The notes under the pieces were generated by a model that was not told the DNA's origin, searched no databases, and was given only the letters and a program-made list of their open reading frames with translations. Shown here in pieces: positions 1 through 9,450 of a DNA stretch of 64,000 bases (positions within the stretch are counted from its first letter, which is position 1; every line of letters starts with the position of its first letter). This DNA comes from JARFQW01 sp963842955 (GTDB taxonomy: Bacteria; Pseudomonadota; Gammaproteobacteria; Steroidobacterales; XN24): contig CAWJIJ010000009.1 of the NCBI GenBank assembly GCA_963842955.1, positions 248,001 through 312,000 on the forward strand, written 5' to 3'. A program made the translations under genes and the position numbers.

Positions 1-1387
1 GGCGTACTCGCCGGACTGGGTGGCAGCATCCTGATTGGGCGCACCATCGGTGCGGAAGGGCTGGGGGTCGTGATGCTTGCGGTCGCGATCGTCCAGGTCG
101 TGGCGATTCCCGCAAGGCTGGGTCTCGACCAGGTTACGCTACGATTCGTTTCAACCTTTCGGGACTCCGGGAACCAGGACGAACTGGACCAGCTCGTGGC
201 CGGCGTCACACTGGCCACAGCCCTTGCTGGCTGCTTTGCAACGTTGCTGCTCATCGCCGCCAGCCGAGGTCTCGCTGAACGGGTATTCGAGCTCCCGGCC
301 CTGCGTCTGCCGCTGCTCATCCTCTCCCTCGCCGTCGTGCCCCTCACCACGGGTTTCGTGCTGAACCATGGCCTCCGGGCAATGGGCCGGCCCGTCATGG
401 CGGCGTTTCTGAACGAAGCCGCCGCGAGCATGGTCCGGGTCATTGCTTTCGGTGTCATTCTGATCACCGCGGGGATCTTCGATACCGTTGTGGCGGCGAT
501 CGTTTTCGCGGTCGGCCTCGGGGTCGCGGGCATCGGAAATCTCATCGCCCTCGGTCACTTGAAGCCGGCGCGTATCCTGGCCGTGAGGCCGCCCCAAATG
601 ATCCGGCTCGCCCGCCGCGGGCTGCCCTTCGTCGGCATGGCCTCGATGCTGTTCCTGATCTCTGCGACCGATATCCTGATGCTGGGATGGCTGGCGGAAG
701 CGGACGAAGTCGGCCGCTACTCCGTGGCGGCGCGCGCGGCGAGCATGATCAGCTTTCTCATCGGCGCGGCCAATCTGATCATCGCGCCGCGCCTGGCGGT
801 TCTGTACGGACGCCAGGACCTGTATGGACTCGAGACCTACGCACGCTCCACCTCCGGTCTCCTTGCCGTAGCCGCCGCCTTGTTGGCCATACCGCTAGTT
901 GATCCTGGCCCCGCTGCTGCTGAATCTCTGGGGTTCGGAGTTCGTTGCCGGCTCGGACAGCCTGAGAATTCTCTGCCTGGCCAACTTCTTCAACGTAGCG
1001 ACCGGTAGCGTGGCCTCGATGCTTACCATGACCGGCAGAGAGCGCATTGTTCTGCGAATCACCACCTTGTGCGGACTGCTCAACATCGGTCTCAACTGGG
1101 CGCTGATCGTTCGGTATGGCGCCAGCGGGGCCGCCATGGCGACGGCGGCAGCCCTCATCGTCTCCAATGTGCTCTATGTCCTGGCCGTGCGTCGGAGCCT
1201 CGACGTTGCGCCGCTGCCGATCATGTCGAGGGCACAGCATCCCCGGAACCGGCGGCTAGTCCGGGCGCGGGAGGGCACGGGATCCGCCCTGAATCGGCTG
1301 TTGTCTGGAAGCTGGCGGGCCCTGCGCGGTACAGTAGCGGGACGAGCCGAGTCCAGGCATGAGGGGGGCGAACGCCGACGTGGGTGA
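1..1387 (+). CDS. Wzx-like polysaccharide flippase (5' partial, one frameshift)
   Basis: This is a polytopic membrane protein of the MATE-like polysaccharide transport (Wzx/RfbX) type, expected to flip undecaprenyl-linked repeat units across the inner membrane. The frame is open to the window edge, so the N-terminus is missing; the visible part has about eleven hydrophobic segments separated by short charged loops. The first frame runs to about 897 and the protein then continues one frame over, with the hydrophobic LILAPLLLNLWGSEF segment. Removing one T of the TT at 899-900 restores a continuous helix, so this is a +1 break. The last 50 or so residues are basic and atypical, so a second disturbance near the end is possible. 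It overlaps the next gene by 29 nt and opens the exopolysaccharide locus. The family call rests on topology and context. Confidence 0.75.
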
Positions 1388-2192
1388 TTCAGGTTATGTC
1401 ATCGGCACGGGATGGTGGTGCGGGTCGGCGGACGGCAGCGGGGACCGGCCACTCGCCAAGGGCGACGAGATCATTCGCGGGGTCGAATTTCACCGCCTGT
1501 GGTATGCCGCCATCGATGGCTTTACCCGGCCCGGAAAGATCTTCATGGTCGACAGCGCCTCGCCGGTGCGTCCGCCGCTTAACCCGGACGATCCGCGGAT
1601 CGAGTACGTTCGGCTGGATCACAATGCCGGCCATTCCAGCGTGCATACGGGCCGCTATGCGGGCTGGACCCGTTCGGTCCTGCTCGGAATTCAATACGCA
1701 AACCTGTGCCAGGCGGACTATTTCGTCTATGTCGAGCAGGACGCCCTGGTGTTCGGCGAAGGAATCGTGGAGGCGGCCATCGCCGCGATGCGGCGTCCAT
1801 TCATGTTCGGCCACCCCGGGAATACGCCTCAACCACTGCAGCAGTCGTTTTTCGTCATCCGGCGGGACGGTTTCGAACCCTTCCTGCGTCGCTATGCCGC
1901 GGTGCGATCGGCTGACAGCCGGGTAGCGCCGGAGAAGAAATTCGCGCTTGCCTCCTCGCCCTTGCTGGGGATGCTTCCCGAATTTCTCTTTTATACCCGG
2001 TCTCCGACGGCATCTCCGCTGAGCCGGCTGCTTGGCCGGTACGATCTGCTGCCCTTCGGGTACGGGCGGGTCCGCCCGCTTCAGTTTGCCGACCCGCACT
2101 TCTATTTTCAGCACGGGAGCGGCGACGAAATTCGTCGTTTTTGCGACCTGTCGGGGTTCGCGCCGCCGGGTTTTCGCGCGAGCGCAGCCTGA
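1359..2192 (+). CDS. Putative glycosyltransferase-like protein of the exopolysaccharide locus
   Basis: This is a 277-residue soluble protein with no signal peptide or membrane segment. Its central part (about residues 115-140) reads YFVYVEQDALVFGEG, a hydrophobic strand followed by an acidic cluster. That resembles the metal-binding acidic motif of GT-A-fold nucleotide-sugar transferases, but the canonical DXD is not present. The C-terminal third is rich in aromatic residues. The ATG at 1359 overlaps the end of the flippase frame. The position between a flippase and a Wzi-like protein suggests a role in building or modifying the polymer. I do not recognise a named family with certainty, so the function is inferred from the motif and context. 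Confidence 0.6.
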   Translation: MRGANADVGDSGYVIGTGWWCGSADGSGDRPLAKGDEIIRGVEFHRLWYAAIDGFTRPGKIFMVDSASPVRPPLNPDDPRIEYVRLDHNAGHSSVHTGRYAGWTRSVLLGIQYANLCQADYFVYVEQDALVFGEGIVEAAIAAMRRPFMFGHPGNTPQPLQQSFFVIRRDGFEPFLRRYAAVRSADSRVAPEKKFALASSPLLGMLPEFLFYTRSPTASPLSRLLGRYDLLPFGYGRVRPLQFADPHFYFQHGSGDEIRRFCDLSGFAPPGFRASAA

Positions 2193-2385
2193 ACATTCCG
2201 CGAAATGCCGCGACCCGATGCCGGCGGCGGCTCCCGGCAAGGGGGACGGCTGTCCGTGGCGGCGCATTGCAGCGCCAGCGGCCACTTCGTATCATTCGCC
2301 GTTTGATGGCCCGGAAAAGCATTGTTGCGGCTGCCGGACGAACCACGGCACCCCGTCGCCTCGATCAGTATTTTCTATATTTTTC

Positions 2386-3908
2386 ATGCGCTTAAAATAC
2401 TCTCTACCCATTGCTTTGGTCTTGCTGTCGGGATCAATGCTCCTGTCCGTTGCGCGTGCCGATCCCTGGGCCAGGCCGGGCGACATGGCGCTGCGGCATG
2501 ATGTGCAGGTGCTGGCGGATGCCGGGGTCGTACGGTCGCCGGTGACGGCCTGGCCTATTCCCTGGGCCACTCTGGCGGCGGATCTCGAGGACTATCCGCC
2601 GGGGGAATCCGCGTCTGCATCGGTGCGCGGCGCGTTCGACCGGGTCAGCCGGCGTCTCCAGGGCGTCAAGCGGGCCGGGGGGATTCAGCCCAATGCCCGT
2701 CTGGCCGGCAGCTCGTCCCCTCGAAGCCTGCGAACCTTTGAGAACAAGCCCCGGGAGGACTGGGAGGCCCAGGCCGGTGCATCATGGACTGGTCGAGCGC
2801 TTTGCCGCCCGCGTCCAGGTTACCGGGGTTTCCGACCCCGAGGATGACAAGAATGTCCGAATGGACGGGTCCTACGCGGCGGTCGTTCTCGGCAACCACA
2901 TCCTCTCGGGGGGGGTGATCGACCGGTGGTGGGGTCCCGGCTGGGATGGCAGCCTGATCTACTCAACCAATGCCCGTCCGATTCCCGCGCTTTCCCTCGA
3001 GCGAAATGTGTCATCTGCCTTCGAGACCAAGTGGCTCTCCTGGATTGGGCCATGGACCTACAGCTTCGTATATGGCTGGCTGGACGACGACCGGGTCGTC
3101 AACGATGCCCAGTTTCTCGGATTCCGGGTTGCGGCCCGACCCCTGAAGGACCTGGAGGTGGCCCTGACGCGCACTGCCCAGTGGTGCGGCGACGACCGTC
3201 CGTGTGACTTCGACGCGTTCACGGACCTGGTACTGGGCAAGGACAATCGGGGTGACGATGGCGTCGACATCGACAACGAGCCCGGAAACCAGCTCGCTGC
3301 CGTGGACATCCGCTGGAATTCCCCGTTGTTCGATGCCAACTACGCCGTCTATACCCAGTGGACCGCCGAGGACGAAGCCGGCGGACTTCCCGTCCCGCTG
3401 GATCGGCCTGGCGGGCGTTGAAACCTGGGGGCGGCTCGATAGTCGCTGGCTGAGCGGCGACTGGCGTCTGCGCCTGGAGGGTGCGGATACCGCGGCGGAG
3501 TTCTACAAGAACTCACCGCGTTTCGATTACGCCTATGAACATTTTATCTACGAGACCGGCTATCGCTACCGCGGCCGAGCCATCGGCCATCCCATGGACA
3601 ACGACGGCCAGATGATTTCTCTGGGCGGTATCCTGGTCGAGGAAGACGGCCGTTCCTGGAATACGCTGCTTCGATGGACCCGGGTCAATCGGGGTGAGCG
3701 CCAGGGCAAGGACCCGCTGCATTCGGTATCTGAAGACGAGCTGAATCTTGTGGACGTCGAGGTGTCCCATCGCCGGCCGTTGAGGGTCCGCGGCTATGAT
3801 CTGGGCACCGTCGGTGCGGGTTTCGGGTACGGTCACCGCAAGAACGTCAAGACGGACGATGAACACGATGACATTCGCGGTTTTCTCGAGTGGACCTGGG
3901 ACATCTGA
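2386..3908 (+). CDS. wzi: Wzi-like capsule/exopolysaccharide assembly outer-membrane protein (two frameshifts)
   Basis: This is a capsule assembly Wzi family protein, an outer-membrane beta-barrel lectin that in Escherichia coli anchors capsule at the cell surface. The start at 2386 gives a signal peptide ending VARADPWA, followed by the family's periplasmic helical region (DMALRHDVQVLADAG, then the ITTWP-like VTAWPIPW). The barrel part shows GVIDRWWGPGWDGSLIYSTN, and its C-terminus ends in an aromatic-rich strand (FLEWTWDI). The frame breaks twice, each time by +1: near 2791, where removing a G from GG gives ASWTVERFAARV, and at the CCC run 3389-3391, where removing a C gives GGLPSRWIGLAGVETW. 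The repaired protein would be about 506 aa, the normal size. It lies 19 nt upstream of the SLBB export gene, probably in the same transcript. Confidence 0.82.
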
Positions 3909-3927
3909 GCATGGAGTCGCTCCGACA

Positions 3928-6672
3928 ATGAGCATTCGATATCCGCGCGTAGCCGCCCTGGTCCTGCTGGCCGGGCTCAGCTTCATCGCTTTCCCTCAAT
4001 CGTCCGAAGCCCAGGCCCAGCTTTCCGACCAGCAGATCCAGATGCTGGAGCAGTTGCCGCCGGCCCAGCGGGAGGACCTGCTCCGGAACATGGGCATCTC
4101 ACCGGAGGAGGCTCGCGAACAGGGGCTCGAGTTCCCGGAAACCGTCGCCCCGCCGGAAGACTCCGATGCGCTTGAAGGTGACGAGGAAGAAGAAGTCCGT
4201 CTCGCCCCGGGAGACAGCCTGATACTCAAGCTCCAGCTGCCCGAGGACCTCGACGACGAGGAACTCGAGGAACTGGAGGAAGTGCTCGAACTCGATCCGC
4301 GGATTGGATCGCTGCGCGGGGCAGCTACCTATCAGCTCGACCGCCAGGGCATTCTCGACATACCGGGAATTACCGAGATTCGCCTCGCCGGACTGACGGC
4401 CGAAGAGGCCGCCGAACGGGTTGCCGCCCAGGAGCCTCTGCGGTTATTCGAGGCGGAGATCATCATCCTGCCGCTCGCTGCCGAGGGCGCGTCCGCCCTG
4501 GAGCCGTTCGGCTACTCGCTCTTCGAGGGTGTTCCGCTGACGTTTGCTCCGGCGACTGACGTGCCTGTCCCCGCGGAGTACGTTGTCGGTGTGGGTGATG
4601 AGCTCAAGGTCCAGCTCTTTGGCAGCCAGAATGCCGAATACAGCCTGGTCGTTAACCGGGACGGATCGGTCAATTTCCCGGAAATCGGTCCGATCAGTGT
4701 CGCGGGCCTTTCACTCGACGATGTACGAGTCCTGATCGCCGGCCAGATTGCCGAGCGCATGATTGGCGTGCGCTCCAGTATTACTCTCGGCGAGCTGAGA
4801 TCGATCCGGGTTTTCGTTCTCGGCGAGGTGACGCGGCCCGGTTCGTTTACCGTCAGCAGCCTGTCCACAATGACCAACGCGCTTTTTGCCGGCGGCGGTG
4901 TTGTGCCAACGGGCTCGCTTCGCAACGTCCAGCTCAAGCGGCAAGGGCAGCTGGTTCAGCGGCTCGACCTGTACAGTCTTCTGCTGCGCGGTGACAGTAG
5001 CGCAGACGCACGACTGCAGCCCGGCGATGTCATTTTCGTGCCGCCCGCCGGCCCCACGGTTGCCGTGGACGGAGAGGTTCGCAGGCCGGCCATCTACGAG
5101 ATTCGCGGCAGCGCGACGGTGGAAGACCTGGTCGGGATGGCCGGTGGGTATCTTCCGACGGCTTTCCCCGGATCGGCCCGCATAGAGCGTATCGGGCCGA
5201 CGGGGCGCCGAACCGTCGAGACTCTGGATTTGCGCACGGCCGCGGGGCGCGCCAGGCCCGTTTCCAGCGGCGACGTGATCGTCGTGGACCCGGTGATCGA
5301 CGAGTTCGACCAGAGCGTGGGCCTGGACGGGCACGTATTCCGGCCCGGCCCCTATGGCTGGTTTCCCGGCATGCGTATCTCCGATCTCCTGCCGTCCCTG
5401 TCCCGGCTCAGGCAGGGCGCGGATCGGAACTATCTCCTGATCCGCCGTGAGCAGTCTCTGGGCGGTGTGCTGGAAGTTCTTTCTGCCGACCTGGAAGCTG
5501 CGCTGATTGATCGGGGTGGCCAAGAGGACATTCCGCTCATGGAGCGGGACCAGGTGACGGTCTTTGATCTGTCCGAGGGTCGAACCGAGACCATGGAACC
5601 GCTGATGGAGGAGCTGCGGACCCAGGCCCGCCTCGGCGCCCCGAGCCAGGAAGTAACCGTGGGTGGCATGGTTCGCGCACCCGGCCCCTATCCGCTGGAA
5701 CCCGAAATGCGGATCAGCGACCTGCTGCGCGCAGGCGCCAGCCTGTCCGAGGCGGCTTTTTCCCTTGACGCGGAACTGACCCGGTACCGGGTCACGCCCG
5801 ACGGCAACCGGGACATCGAACTTGTCGAGGTGGACCTTGCGAGCGTTCTTTCCGGCGACCCCGCGGCGGATCTGCTCCTGCGGCCATTCGACGTCCTGAA
5901 CGTAAAGGAAGTGTCCCTGTGGCGGCAACAGGGGACCGTGGAGATCAACGGTGAGGTCCGGTTCCCCGGCACGTACACCATCGAGCTGGGCGAGACCTTA
6001 AGCTCCGTTATCGAACGGGCAGGCGGCGTTACGGACTTTGCCTTTGCCGAGGGCAGCGTGTTCCTTCGCGAAGAACTCAAGGAACGGGAGCGTGAGCAGC
6101 TCGACCGCCTGGCCCTCAGGCTGGAAAACGATCTTGCGGCCCTGTCCCTCCAGGCGGCCCGCGCCGACACCGATGTTGCGCAGTCGCTCAGCGTCGGCCA
6201 GTCGTTGCTTTCCCAGCTTCGGCGCACCCAGCCCCTGGGACGGCTCGTGATCAATCTCGACGAGATCATCGATGACGAAGTCGACAGCGTCGACGTCATA
6301 CTCAAAGACGGCGACCAGCTCGTTGTGCCGCCCATCACCCAGGAAGTCACGGTGCTCGGCGAGGTGCAGTACTCCACCTCCCATATCCACGGGCCCGCCC
6401 TTGGAAGGGATGACTATATCTCGCTGAGCGGCGGCCTGACGGCCAATGCCGACGACAAGCGCATCTACGTGGTGAGGGCGAACGGATCAGTGCTCGCCGG
6501 GCGCAACGATTCCAAGTGGTTCCGCCGGGCCGGCGGCACGAACATGCGGCCGGGGGACACGATCGTGGTCCCGCTGGACGTGGATCGTGTGCCCAGGCTG
6601 GCGCTCTGGCAGAGCTCCACAACGATCCTCTACAACCTGGCGATTGCCGCCGCGGCCATCGGATCGTTGTGA
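3928..6672 (+). CDS. Large multi-SLBB polysaccharide export protein (Wza-like)
   Basis: The protein is 914 residues from the ATG at 3928, which opens a signal peptide ending SSEAQAQ. It contains an acidic N-terminal region (residues 25-100), a Poly_export/BON-like domain starting VVGVGDELKVQLFG (about 225-300), and then about six SLBB-type beta-grasp repeats recognised by V-x-G-E/M-V-x-x-P-G-x-Y (for example VFVLGEVTRPGSFTV, VAVDGEVRRPAIYEI, VTVGGMVRAPGPYPL, VEINGEVRFPGTY). The C-terminus carries a hydrophobic stretch (about 895-914). Wza-type proteins form the outer-membrane secretion channel; this one is far longer than the 380-aa Wza because of extra SLBB domains. No lipobox cysteine is visible, so it is probably not a lipoprotein. 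It follows wzi closely and precedes the acyltransferase and sulfotransferase genes. Confidence 0.9.
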   Translation: MSIRYPRVAALVLLAGLSFIAFPQSSEAQAQLSDQQIQMLEQLPPAQREDLLRNMGISPEEAREQGLEFPETVAPPEDSDALEGDEEEEVRLAPGDSLILKLQLPEDLDDEELEELEEVLELDPRIGSLRGAATYQLDRQGILDIPGITEIRLAGLTAEEAAERVAAQEPLRLFEAEIIILPLAAEGASALEPFGYSLFEGVPLTFAPATDVPVPAEYVVGVGDELKVQLFGSQNAEYSLVVNRDGSVNFPEIGPISVAGLSLDDVRVLIAGQIAERMIGVRSSITLGELRSIRVFVLGEVTRPGSFTVSSLSTMTNALFAGGGVVPTGSLRNVQLKRQGQLVQRLDLYSLLLRGDSSADARLQPGDVIFVPPAGPTVAVDGEVRRPAIYEIRGSATVEDLVGMAGGYLPTAFPGSARIERIGPTGRRTVETLDLRTAAGRARPVSSGDVIVVDPVIDEFDQSVGLDGHVFRPGPYGWFPGMRISDLLPSLSRLRQGADRNYLLIRREQSLGGVLEVLSADLEAALIDRGGQEDIPLMERDQVTVFDLSEGRTETMEPLMEELRTQARLGAPSQEVTVGGMVRAPGPYPLEPEMRISDLLRAGASLSEAAFSLDAELTRYRVTPDGNRDIELVEVDLASVLSGDPAADLLLRPFDVLNVKEVSLWRQQGTVEINGEVRFPGTYTIELGETLSSVIERAGGVTDFAFAEGSVFLREELKEREREQLDRLALRLENDLAALSLQAARADTDVAQSLSVGQSLLSQLRRTQPLGRLVINLDEIIDDEVDSVDVILKDGDQLVVPPITQEVTVLGEVQYSTSHIHGPALGRDDYISLSGGLTANADDKRIYVVRANGSVLAGRNDSKWFRRAGGTNMRPGDTIVVPLDVDRVPRLALWQSSTTILYNLAIAAAAIGSL

Positions 6673-6740
6673 CGACACCGCAACTCCAGGACGGCATGGG
6701 CGTGCGGCGCTCGTGCGGCCGAGTCGCTTGAGTCGTCAGC

Positions 6741-7280
6741 ATGCGCATGCTCGCTTACTTCTTCTATCTGGCGGTATTCAGGCACACGCCGGAAGACTAC
6801 CGGCCATATGCCCTGTTTTTTCCGTGGATCCGCAACCGGCTGGTCGCGTCATTCGCGGATGCGTGTGGCCGTCAGGTCCGGGTCAAATCCAACGCCGAGG
6901 TGTCTCCGCACATCCGGATCGGAGATCGCTCCGAGCTCGGTACCCGCTGCATGATCCAGTCGGGTGCGGTGATAGGGAACGACGTGATCATGGGGCCCGA
7001 TGTAAAGATCTTTACCCGCAATCACCGATTCGACGACACCGGCCGTCCAGTTCGCGACCAGGGCAAACGGCAGGGCACGGTAGCCATCGGCAACGATGTC
7101 TGGATTGGCGCCAATGTGGTCGTGCTGCCCGGAGTGAGCATCGGGGATCATGCCGTAGTGGCGGCGGGCGCCATCGTCACGCGGAATGTTCCGGAGTGGA
7201 CGATCGTCGGCGGCAATCCAGCGCGCCCCATCCGGGATCGGCGGGAAGCCGACGAGGCGCAGCCGGACAGCTCCTCGTGA
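6741..7280 (+). CDS. Left-handed beta-helix O-acetyltransferase (WcaF/NodL-like)
   Basis: This 179-residue protein has hexapeptide repeats through most of its length (IRIGDRSELG, VIGNDVIMGPDV, VAIGNDVWIGANVVV, VSIGDHAVVAAGAIV). The loop containing NHRFDD (about residues 94-99) carries the histidine that is catalytic in this family. Members use acetyl-CoA to acetylate sugar hydroxyls, so this one probably O-acetylates a sugar of the exopolysaccharide in the cytoplasm. The N-terminal MLAYFFYLAVFRH stretch is mildly hydrophobic, as in colanic-acid acetyltransferases. Its stop overlaps the GTG start of the sulfotransferase gene by GTGA, which indicates translational coupling. The acceptor cannot be read from the sequence. 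Confidence 0.85.
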   Translation: MRMLAYFFYLAVFRHTPEDYRPYALFFPWIRNRLVASFADACGRQVRVKSNAEVSPHIRIGDRSELGTRCMIQSGAVIGNDVIMGPDVKIFTRNHRFDDTGRPVRDQGKRQGTVAIGNDVWIGANVVVLPGVSIGDHAVVAAGAIVTRNVPEWTIVGGNPARPIRDRREADEAQPDSSS

Positions 7281-8089
7281 TCTCGCCTCGTCCGGAGATC
7301 ATCTACATCCTCGGGGCGGGCCGCAGCGGAACGACGCTGCTCGACGTCGTCCTGGGCAATGGTGACGGCGCCTTCAGCTGTGGCGAGATAAGAAAGTTTC
7401 TCGAGCTTGACGGCCGTCCCGCGGCAATGGCCGAAGGATCGGCCAACTGGCGGTTCTGGGACGGAGTCCGGGCGTCGGTTTACGAAGCCTTTTCACCAGA
7501 AGAGCGGCGCCGGCTGGCGGCGACGGCCCGACGTCTCGAATCCCACGCATGGTTTCCCCTGCAATGGCTGGGCCTGCCTGCGGTCAGTCGCGCGAACCGC
7601 GAACTCTATGGTCGCTATGTCGAGGTGTTGCTCGAGGCGATCTCGGCGCGGAGCGGGCAGCGTATGCTCGTCGACTCATCCAAGTATCCGGGCCGGGTTC
7701 TTGCCCTCTTGCCGATCCTCGGGGAACGGCTGAGGACGATCTATATCCGCAGGCCCCGGCAGGCGGTTGTGAAGTCGTTCCGGAAACAGGGGATCGAGCA
7801 GCCCGCCAAGAGCTGGCTTGCGGCAAATGTCTACTGGCTGGCGATGCGCCTCATGTGCGGTCTGACCCATTGGCGCGTTCCGGCCGGGCGCCGTTCAACG
7901 GTCGACTACGATGGGCTGGTGACCGACCCGGCAACGTCGCTGGCCAATGTGGCCCGGAATCTGGATTTGGATCTCGGTCAACAGATTGGCATCGCGAACC
8001 GCCAGGGTGATTTTGCGGTTGGCTGGCTGTTCGAAGGCAATCGAATCCGCAAGCTCGAATCGGTGGGGATACGGCAGAAGCCCGCCTGA
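7277..8089 (+). CDS. PAPS-dependent sulfotransferase family protein
   Basis: From the GTG at 7277, which overlaps the upstream stop, the protein is 270 residues. The N-terminal IYILGAGRSGTTLLDVVLG (about residues 9-27) is the 5'-phosphosulfate-binding P-loop of the sulfotransferase family. The strand-helix VDSSKYPGRVLALLP and the motif TIYIRRPRQAVVKSFRK fit the 3'-phosphate-binding region with its conserved arginine and serine. It should transfer sulfate from PAPS to a hydroxyl group. Its place next to an acetyltransferase and upstream of algD makes a saccharide acceptor likely, giving a sulfated exopolysaccharide. No membrane segment is visible, so it is cytoplasmic. The acceptor is inferred from context only. 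Confidence 0.8.
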   Translation: MISPRPEIIYILGAGRSGTTLLDVVLGNGDGAFSCGEIRKFLELDGRPAAMAEGSANWRFWDGVRASVYEAFSPEERRRLAATARRLESHAWFPLQWLGLPAVSRANRELYGRYVEVLLEAISARSGQRMLVDSSKYPGRVLALLPILGERLRTIYIRRPRQAVVKSFRKQGIEQPAKSWLAANVYWLAMRLMCGLTHWRVPAGRRSTVDYDGLVTDPATSLANVARNLDLDLGQQIGIANRQGDFAVGWLFEGNRIRKLESVGIRQKPA

Positions 8090-8136
8090 ACCGAGGTGGT
8101 GACATTCCAGGTAAACAGGCGAGGAATCACGGACCG

Positions 8137-9450
8137 ATGAGAATCAGTATTTTCGGCATGGGCTACGTGGGGGCGGTTACCGCGGGATGCCTTGCGCGCG
8201 AGGGACATGAGGTCTGGGGTGTGGACCCCAACCCGACGAAGGTAGACCTGATCAACTCCGGTCAGCCGCCAATCGTCGAAGAGGGTGTGGCGGAGCTCAT
8301 CGAGGCGGCGGTGTCCGATGGCCGGCTCCGTGCGCTGGCTGATCCGGGGCCCGCTATTGAGGCCACCGAGGTTTCCATGATCTGCGTCGGAACGCCAAGC
8401 CAATCCAACGGCAGCCTCAGCCTCGAGTACGTACGCCACGTCTGTGAGGAAATCGGCGGTCACCTCCGCGGCAAGGATGACTATCACGTCGTGGTCTGCC
8501 GCAGCACGGTGCTGCCGGGAACGATGGAGTCGATCGTCATTCCCACGCTGGAGGCCGCGTCCGGGAAGACCGCAGGGGAGGATTTCGGAGTCTGCAACAA
8601 TCCGGAGTTCTTGCGGGAGGGCACCGCGGTCAGGGACTTCTATTCACCGCCAAAAACCGTGATCGGGTCTTCTGATCCGCGTTCGGCGGACATCGTCGCC
8701 GGCCTGTATTCTGGCCTGGAGGCGCCGCTGGTGGTGACCGACCTGCGCACCGCGGAAATGGCCAAGTACGCCGATAACGTCTGGCATGCGCTGAAGGTCT
8801 GTTTCGCAAACGAGCTTGGCAATATTTGTAAAGGCAGTGGTGTGGACAGCCACGCGGTCATGGACGTGTTCTTCAAGGACGAGAAACTCAACCTTTCCAA
8901 GGCCTATCTCACGCCGGGGTTTGCCTTCGGCGGGTCCTGTCTGCCGAAGGACGTTCGGGCCCTCGTCTATCGTGGCAGGGCCCTGGATCTCGAAACGCCC
9001 GTTCTGGGGGCGATCATGAGCAGCAACTGGAACCAGATCGAGCGGGCAGCGGACCTCATTATTCAGGCCGGGTCCCGAAGGGTTTCCGTGCTTGGCTTCA
9101 GTTTCAAGGGCGGCACGGATGACCTGCGGGAAAGCCCGATGATCGAGGTGATCGAACGGCTGATAGGAAAGGGGTATGACCTGAGGGTGTATGACGCCAA
9201 CGTCAACCTGTCGAACCTGATCGGCGCCAACCGCGAGTACCTGCTCGATCATGTCCCGCATATTTCCTCTATCATGGTGCCGAGCATGAAAGAAGCCCTG
9301 GACCACGGCGAAACCATCGTGATCGGCAATTATTCTCCGGAGTTCGAGTCCGTAGGCCAGCTCCTCTCCGCGGAACAGAAAGTCGTCGACCTCGTGCGCA
9401 TTGACAGCCTGCGCGAGGCGTCCGGCGCTTACGAGGGTATCTGCTGGTGA
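8137..9450 (+). CDS. algD: GDP-mannose 6-dehydrogenase (AlgD type)
   Basis: This 437-residue UDP-glucose/GDP-mannose dehydrogenase family protein has the NAD-binding FGMGYVGAVTAGCLAREGHE at the N-terminus. The active-site cysteine is C268 in FAFGGSCLPKDVRAL, the same number as the catalytic cysteine of Pseudomonas AlgD. The protein ends EGICW, exactly as AlgD does, which separates it from the UDP-glucose dehydrogenases. It oxidises GDP-mannose to GDP-mannuronate in two NAD-dependent steps. GDP-mannose would come from the ManC and phosphomannomutase encoded at 20387 and 22934. Its stop overlaps the GTG start of wzz. No alginate polymerase genes accompany it here, so the mannuronate probably enters a Wzy-type polymer. 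Confidence 0.94.
   Translation: MRISIFGMGYVGAVTAGCLAREGHEVWGVDPNPTKVDLINSGQPPIVEEGVAELIEAAVSDGRLRALADPGPAIEATEVSMICVGTPSQSNGSLSLEYVRHVCEEIGGHLRGKDDYHVVVCRSTVLPGTMESIVIPTLEAASGKTAGEDFGVCNNPEFLREGTAVRDFYSPPKTVIGSSDPRSADIVAGLYSGLEAPLVVTDLRTAEMAKYADNVWHALKVCFANELGNICKGSGVDSHAVMDVFFKDEKLNLSKAYLTPGFAFGGSCLPKDVRALVYRGRALDLETPVLGAIMSSNWNQIERAADLIIQAGSRRVSVLGFSFKGGTDDLRESPMIEVIERLIGKGYDLRVYDANVNLSNLIGANREYLLDHVPHISSIMVPSMKEALDHGETIVIGNYSPEFESVGQLLSAEQKVVDLVRIDSLREASGAYEGICW

Noticed and set aside
4711..5928. Long open frame antisense to the SLBB export gene
   Set aside because: It mirrors the codon bias of the opposite strand, has no domain, signal or ribosome-binding site, and the sense gene is secure.
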